Shown piece by piece: positions 57,680-64,000 of a stretch of 64,000 bases of DNA; the first letter of the stretch is position 1, and every line of letters starts with the position of its first letter. The stretch comes from Iris pallida (taxonomy: Eukaryota > Streptophyta > Magnoliopsida > Asparagales > Iridaceae), in assembly GCA_029216955.1 (NCBI GenBank), contig JANAVB010015600.1, forward strand, positions 31,913,554 through 31,977,553. Direction: 5' to 3'. The translations under genes and the position numbers were made by a program. The notes beneath the pieces were generated by a model, which was given only the letters and a program-made list of their open reading frames with translations, was not told where the DNA came from and searched no databases.

Positions 57680-60600
57680 TTACTTATATCTATGACAATA
57701 TACGCAACAAGTAATGGAACCACATAAAAAGTCTTTATTATTTCTTTTTGCAAGAGAAGAAAAAAGTACATTGTAGAAAGAAACAACAAATTTTATCCAT
57801 TTTTGCTCTGAAGGATAGGTGATAAGTTCTACAATTTGTTCCTTCAGAACTTGAACTCTTTTATCACGAGAATCTAGCACTCTCTGCCTGGCTTCAACTC
57901 GTCCTAATTCAGGATCGAAAGGATGTAGAGCAGCTGTTCGACGTGTTAGTTCTTCATTTTGAAGACGTTCAAATTCTTTCTTCTGGTCCTTCAAAACCTC
58001 CACCTGATCAGCAGTAGATTAGTACAATTGATTTTCTTGTTCTATGTTCTGCTTAACAGTCTGGATTTTTGCCTGAATTTGAACAATTTTGGCTTCCAGA
58101 TCAGCAGCCTTTTCTTCTTCCTCTGTAGCCTTAGTCTTATGACTTTCGACAATAACAACTGCATCAGAGATTTGAATGTCTAGCTCAGAGAATTGTCTAG
58201 TGAAAGCCAGCAGAAATGCTTCAAAATCGGCTTTACTAATTTCTGCTTCTCGAACCATAGTTTTATATTTCGTGTTTACTAGTGGTTCGATATCTCATCT
58301 TTTCAGCTACTTGTAAGCCTTAATTGAGCCCTCTAGCTCATTCAAAATATGTTCCAAAAATGAAGCTTGAGCCTCGTCTCCTTAACTGCGGATGCCTTCG
58401 ATCAAGAATGTAGTGGAAGTTCTAACGGTACTAAAAGAGACATCCTCTCTTTCCATAACTCTATGAACTAAGGGTTCCAGAGACGTAAAGAAGACTCTTG
58501 TGAAAGAGGCCACCACAAATTTATTAGCTGCCATGGCTCCTGGAGTGGCTACTATGTCTGCAGGAATTTTCATAGTTTCAGTAGGTGTAGGAACTTCATC
58601 TGGAGGAGAACTAATATGAGAAGAGTTCCCTCCCCTGCTACAGTACTAGTAGGTTCTTCTGTAAATCACATATGTCACTCATGTCAATCACATATAATGT
58701 TGAAGGGCTACAATAAGTTGATCATACTTAGAAATTTACCTGAGCTGGGTACATTACGAGGAGTCTCAACAGTTTTAACTGTCTCAGACTGAAGCTTTGA
58801 CAGAGTCTCTGCAGACATGGTAGCCTGACTACTCCCTGCTCTTGATTCAGTCTGAGGTGGCAGAGTTACGAGAGTTTCATTTACTAATTCTGCTGCCACC
58901 TTAGACATCTCAGGCTGTTCAGTAACCGTGGGTTTATTAACCTCAGGAGGATTGATATGTTCCTCATTATTAACCGCATTCTCCTCGTCTTCAGCAGTTG
59001 AAGGATCTTTATCAACTGGGAGTTCTTGTGAAGATGGTGCACTCACTAAAGTTTGTTTTTCTTTAGCAATATTGTTCCAATCATCATCATAGGTTTTATT
59101 ATCAAAATCGTAATCGGTCAATGCGTCAATTATTGTCTCTTCTGAATGAGTAGATACTTGAGCTTGTGAAGTATCTTGTGGAGGCAAATCTTGCTTTGGA
59201 GAGGAGGCTTTTGGGCTCAAGGGTGTTGGAGATGGAATTGTTATCCCTGCTGCAGTAAGTACATTGGCGGGAACATTTACTGTCATGTTGGTAATAGGAG
59301 GATGGACATCTTTTGAAGTGACCAATATAAAGGAGAGCAATTTAGATATATATCTTATATAAAAATTAACATATGAGGATATGTCGCAATTTTGATATTA
59401 CCTTCTTGAGATGGTTCTTCTTCAGCAATTATCAATTTCCTTCTGACTTCTTTGGGTATTGATGCGCATGGCTCTGCAGCAGCTCCAGTACGATCACTCT
59501 CTGTATCAATTAAAGAAGTAGAAGTTCCTCCCTCTATGATTTTCCCCGACTTCCGAATAGAAGAAGGAGTGATATCTTTCTCTCTAGAAGAAGAACTAAG
59601 AAGCATCTGTTTCGATTGAGAATGGGTTATTCTTGTAGTCACTGGTTCATTGATAACCAGTGACGTTCTTTTCTTCTTCTCCGGAGCCCTTGGAGAATTG
59701 GATGTGTTATCTCACTGAGGAGAGGCCGTCGTCTCCTTAGTCTTTCTTTTCTTCAAACCCTTAACAGGAGATTTTTCCTTCCGCACCTTTATGGATATGT
59801 CTTGAGGATCTTGAACTGGATCAGCATAGTTCATTAAAATTGATGCCTCCAGAGGTACATCGGCAGGATCTTTGTCTTCTGTATCCCGAAACGACTGAAG
59901 AGTATGTTTTCCTTGTTTAAATCTCTTTTCAGTCGCTAAGTTGTGTGCAGGATGGAAGTTTTTAGCGAATGTGTTCGCTGAAGTATAGAAATTCGTATAT
60001 GAATATAACATACGCGAGCCTTGTGGAAGACATGGAAAAGATAGCTTTTGTGCCCCGGGCGTTGTAACAACCCCTAGCCCCATCAATGAGATAACCCTTG
60101 GCTTGTAGGCAAGTGGTTGCATTACCTACATGAAGCTGATCAAATCCAAACTGTCGTGCAAACCGACTCGGCAAGTACGGTTCCAAATAGCATTCTTCTT
60201 CAAATCTATAGACCAAGTGAGAAGGCCGGATCACCTTAAGCCATGAAAAGATGTTTGGGCTTAAACGAAGTATTTCTTCAGTTAAGTCCATCATTTGTGG
60301 AGGCATAGTTTCATACCCTGGAGGAGATCCAACACACTGAAAACTCCATCCTGATCCATGGTTCAAGGCAAATTTGCACGCTGAAAGAGCGGTATATTGT
60401 CAGTGAGCATTAGGAAAGCGCCAATGAAGTCTCCATCAATAGTTCCCATATCAGGGTTCATCAAATAAGGATGGTGTAGCAATAACCATCCGATCAAATA
60501 AGTATATGGCATTTCAGTACGAGAAAAATCCGACCGAGCATCCTTATCATGTAGCATAGTGTCCACAAAAGAACGCAGTCCTCCGTTTAGGCGGTATGTC

Positions 60601-62576
60601 ATAGCTGAAAAGAGATCCATTTTGTATCCAAATACAAGACGAGTTGCAGCGAACAGGACACCCCGATGAAATCTGTCAACTGTACTGGCTTCAGGAACTA
60701 TAAATCGCCGTAGCCATAAAGATAGAAAATTTGCTAGCTGGGCTTCTTGAGACATAGGTCTATAATCCTGTCTAAGGTAACTCTGGAGAACATCGCCAGC
60801 CTTCAATAGACCCGAGTCCTCAGCCAATGTGACATCTACGTGATTATGTTGTTTCATCAGATATTGTATCTCACTCCTATCAAAGGGTTCGAAGAAACGA
60901 GGAGCACAGGCTTGACTGTCCAGTAGCTTGTCCCCTCGTGCGTGACCTAAGAACAGATATGGCATCCATTTGGTGATGTAGCAAGTACCCGTAGTGGCAC
61001 TTTTGTAGTAGAGTGAGCAGATTTTGTAGTGACACAACAATTCTTGGAAAACTGTGATCATCTGGGGATTCTCCTCTGTCAGAGCATCTAATTCATCATT
61101 TGTGGGTACATATTCTTCATATAGATTATCACCCATTAGTAGGTGAGAGATATATTCCATCTCGTTAAGAGCAAATTCTATTTCTCCATAGGGAGTCATG
61201 AAAGTCCCAGTGCTTTCATTATATCTTTCTGTTAGAGCCAAGAACATAGGAGGATTCAGGCAAATACCGTATACTGTAGTGCAGATGGCATTGTAGAGGC
61301 CCAGATCAATGAGCTTGTCTTTGAATTCATCCAAAATCCATATAGACAAGCTGCTCCAGCGTTTCATCTCTGGATTTACCAGACCTGTCATACGCATGGC
61401 GCGGTCTGGATATCTTCCTTCAACTTTTGCAAATATATTTACAAAAATTAGTATTCTGAACGGAAGGAGCAGGGAAAAATCCTCAGGAGGAATACAGCTC
61501 GGCCTTAAACCTCTTAAATATGTACTATATCTTTCAGAAGTACTGTAGAAAAGGTCCCTGTTCCTCGGACCCAATTTATAACAGATTTTGCCGATTCTCG
61601 CTTACTGAAGGGGAGTCAGATCCCATGACATCTTTCTAGGATAGCTGGCAAAAGCATATTGGGATAATGCCATAGACCTTGATATTTCTGTTAGGTATAT
61701 GGCTTTGTCCTCCTTTAAGAAAGCATCTCGTCTCTTTTCTTGCCTTAGGCTGGAAGTCTTCTTGATGGCATCTTCGAATAAAAAGGCAGGTTTCTTATAG
61801 ACTATAGTATCTAGGCTCTGAAGGGGTTCACCGTTCATTAAGTTTAACAGGGTTTGATTATCTTTATTTATGAGTAGAGTCCTTCGTGCTTCAGGACCGT
61901 CGTATTGAGGGAAAGTGACATGAGACAAATTCTTCCTGTACTTCGAGACATTGAATGCTGAAGCAAATCTTTCAGCATTTGGGTTTTCTCTAAGATCAAC
62001 TGCAAAGAAATACAGGAACAAGAAATTTATAGGTAACAAGCATGTGCAGACTTTATAGAGAGTAAAAAATAAAATTGGGTAGCAGACTATTAAGTTGCGT
62101 AACATCTTAGGTTGCGCAAACAAATAAGTTGCGCCACGTCCTGAGTTGCGCGATAACTTGAGTTGCGCCACTTATTGTGTTGCGCGAAACTTAAGTTGTG
62201 CTACATCTTAGGTTGTGCCACATACTGAGTTGCGCTTCAACTTATTTGTGCAATATTTTTTAGTGCACAAAAATCTAAGTTGTACAACAGCATGTGTAAC
62301 ACAGTTCATAAGAACGAATAGTGTTGAAGCAACCATATCCTAAGAAGGGGTGGCACAAGGCTCGTGATGTGCCACACTCTAAAAAGAGGGGCACAAATTA
62401 GTATGAGGATTGAACATGTTCCAGTGATCGTCCTTAAATCACCTTCCAGTGCTGGGTTGGCCATTTCTCAGTCGAGGGGAAGGCGGCGCATACTGTGGTG
62501 CACGAACTGACGGGATGTAGGTCGATGAGGTGGCGACGCCTTTTCTTTTGTTGGCAAAAGTCTTTTTGGGGGCCAT
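57680..62576 (-). pseudogene. TAT-B antisense gene: PMD-like, linker, C-terminal segment
   Basis: Exon 1 starts MAPKKTFANKRKGVATSS at 62576; a donor at 62443 (GAAG then gtgatt) would leave the wrong phase, so a one-base change has occurred or another donor was used. The acceptor tctttgcag leads into exon 2 at 61999 (VDLRENPNAERF). The PMD-like region includes GTFMTPYGEIEFALNEM and IRPSHLVYRFEEECYLEPYL then SRFARQFGFDQ (60366-59962 frame). A basic KSPVKGLKKRKTKE patch and a Pro/Ser/acidic linker follow, then C-terminal segments (58258-57680) rich in charged residues, probably coiled coil, e.g. RDKRVQVLKEQIVEL. Stops lie near 61600, 60363 and 59712. Domain order matches TAT-A throughout. Confidence 0.7.
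62093..62288. repeat. TAT-B antisense-intron motif cluster (GTTGCGC)
   Basis: About a dozen copies of AGTTGCGC/GGTTGCGC, spaced roughly 15-20 bp, e.g. AAGTTGCGCCACG and GAGTTGCGCGATAAC, with decayed TTGTGC forms toward 62288. The same core fills the TAT-B LTR and its gag N-terminus. Confidence 0.88.
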
Positions 62577-62689
62577 TGCGTCGAGAAGATAGTCGGAGAG
62601 AAGAAGGCAAGAGCTCAAAGAATTTTATCAGAGGATTAAAAAAACAGAATTAAAGAATTTAAGTCGGCTAATCAAGGGTTATTTATAGC

Positions 62690-62697
62690 CAAAAGAG
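62690..62697 (-). promoter_or_regulatory. TAT-B antisense TATA box
   Basis: GGCTATAAATAA on the minus strand, about 115 bp before the exon 1 ATG. Motif-like GACTGCGCAGGAC and GACGCAACTTG lie upstream at 62755-62785. Confidence 0.6.
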
Positions 62698-62849
62698 ACA
62701 GAATCCTAACAGTCACCCCCAAGCGTGCCTAAATAATTGTAACTGATTGCAACAGACTGCGCAGGACTGACGCAACTTGACTCAGTCAAAACTTTTATAA
62801 ATTCAAAGTATTTCAAAACTTTGAAATATTCTTAAGTTTTGAAAACTTT

Positions 62850-62860
62850 GAAGGAGGTCT
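62850..62860 (+). other. TAT-B polypurine tract
   Basis: GAAGGAGGTCT before the LTR start TGTAGGGCC, one base different from TAT-A and TAT-C. Confidence 0.78.
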
Positions 62861-63819
62861 TGTAGGGCCTAAAAATCGAGTTGCGATATGTATTTACTAC
62901 TCAGCAAACAAGTTGTGCCTCAAAAATCAAGCTGCGCCAATGATATGAAGCTTAGAGATTAAACTATTCCACTGATTAGGTTGCGCCATATATATCAGAC
63001 TGTGCCCTTGTCACATTGTGCCAAAGTCTACATGGCGTCTGACATTTAATGGTCATCATTACCTGACAGCACTGACAACTGACAGCACAGAAAACAAAAA
63101 AAATCTCTTCGAATCCCCCTAATTGTGCCGCTCGAGGAAATTGGATTGACAGCTGTCCTGTACTTCTTATGAGTTGCACCTAGGCGCAATCTAAACAAAT
63201 TTCTTAGTTGCACTTAGGCACAATCTGAACAACTTTTTCTCAAAAGTTTCCACGTGCCTATGCATTTGTTTGCGCCTAGGTGCAACCCCATCAGGCGCAG
63301 TTTGACTTGTTGACTGAAGCTCACGCAACCTAATAAAGTTGAGACAACTTTTATTTCTAAAGCAGGATGACGTGGTGCACATGCCACTAATCTCTCAAGA
63401 CGTGTCTACTATTCTGTACATGACCACGCACAACTCAATCACATGATGCCACGCGTCTAAATACAGTTAGTACACGATTGTTAACTGAATGAAAGTTGGC
63501 ACAACATCAGGTTGGCGCAACCCAATGTGGCGCAATCCAGCCTTGCGCACATCAGAATAACTGCTAAAACAGTTATTTCCATAACTCTATAAGTTGAGTT
63601 TTCGATCATTGTTGAAGCATCAATCACAGAGATCAAGTACTCTTACAAAATTGCTGCTGCATTCTCCAGAGGATCTAGTCTTCAAGTTCACATAGTCCAA
63701 GGGATAAAGTGACCGTCTTCTGATCAGATTCCTACAATTGTACTTCCCCAGAATTCAAATTATACTCTTGTACTCTTTTCAAAAGTTTGTAATAGGACAA
63801 CTTTTTGTTTTTGCAAACA
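62861..63819 (+). repeat. TAT-B 3' LTR
   Basis: About 959 bp, TGTAGGGCC to TTGCAAACA. U3 is rich in GTTGCGCC/GGCGCAAC, including palindromes at 63174, 63208 and 63270. A TATA-like CTCTATAAGTTG is near 63585. Confidence 0.9.
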
Positions 63820-64000
63820 TGAAGCTCTATGCGCCCAAACCACCCCTGTGAAGGAGGGCGCATAGCCTGAAACAGGGCTATGTGCCCAAGCCTGACTCGG
63901 TCAAAGCCATGATCAAAACATGCACTGAAGCGCACGGCCACATCAGTCTCCACGAGCAGTCGTGCACCGAAGCATGCGGCCACGTCAACACCACGACCAA
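63820..64000. mobile_element. Start of a further motif-rich element, cut by the window edge
   Basis: The sequence directly after the TAT-B LTR has CTATGCGCCC (63827), its exact inverse GGGCGCATAG (63856) and CTATGTGCCC (63878), then repeated GAAGCGCACGGCCAC / GAAGCATGCGGCCAC. The style matches motif-rich LTR/UTR DNA of the TAT families but the motif is different. Assignment to a fourth TAT family is inference. Confidence 0.4.

Larger units (their letters stand above)
50610..63819 (+). mobile_element. TAT-B: decayed TAT retrotransposon
   Basis: Same order as TAT-A: LTR, tRNA-Arg PBS, gag, protease, RT, [deletion], antisense gene, PPT, LTR. The 5' LTR lacks its first 296 bp and joins the TAT-C LTR end directly. 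The second half of pol and the small antisense ORF region are deleted. Many in-frame stops show it is older than TAT-A. No TSD can be assigned because the 5' end is gone. Confidence 0.88.

Overview
The window is flowering-plant nuclear DNA, a gene-poor stretch built almost wholly of nested, decayed transposable elements. The evidence is Ty1/copia and Ty3/gypsy polyproteins of plant lineages, CACTA DNA transposons, and two intron-flanked scraps of ordinary plant genes. I see no intact host gene, rRNA or tRNA gene, and cannot name the species.

Left third (1-19.1 kb). Exon scraps of a polypyrimidine-tract-binding protein (1458-1664) and an ALA2-type P4-ATPase (2889-3017) lie beside the right end of a CACTA element (CACTA-1, ends 3577). 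That element abuts a broken minus-strand copia element (copia-1, 3578-5351). A complete but dead CACTA element (CACTA-2, 7330-14299, TSD TTT) carries minus-strand TNP2-like and Transposase_24-like genes and sits inside a fold-back MITE-like element. From 14.5 to 19.1 kb the DNA is AT-rich, with a possible MITE, faint LTR traces and two precise tandem arrays.

Right two thirds (19.1-64 kb). Three related Ty3/gypsy elements of the TAT (Ogre/Retand-like) type, here TAT-A, TAT-B and TAT-C, are stacked. TAT-A (20571-46283, TSD AGGAT) inserted into the antisense gene of TAT-C (19128-20570 plus 46284-50609). TAT-A was itself split by a SIRE-like copia element (copia-2, 25498-34320, minus strand, TSD GATAC). 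TAT-B (50610-63819) has a truncated 5' LTR and a deleted pol. Hand-counted LTR divergence is about 5.6% for TAT-A and 4.1% for copia-2, which agrees with the nesting order.

Most notable. All three TAT elements carry, between pol and the 3' LTR, an antisense gene with its own TATA box. It has a short first exon starting MAPK, an intron, and a long plant-mobile-domain-like (PMD) product; in A and B this is followed by a basic/acidic linker, with a coiled-coil tail in A and a likely one in B. Each element also carries many copies of its own short GC-rich motif: TGCGCA(A/G)TC in A, GGCGCAAC in B, ATGCGGCTCA in C. The copies lie in the LTR, upstream of the antisense TATA box, in the antisense intron, and (A, B) inside the gag N-terminal coding sequence. 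Copia-2 shows the same layout with another motif (GGCCGAACTC) in its LTR and upstream of its extra MAPK-starting ORF. This resembles the family-specific motif/protein pairs of VANC anti-silencing systems and is my best candidate for an undescribed system.
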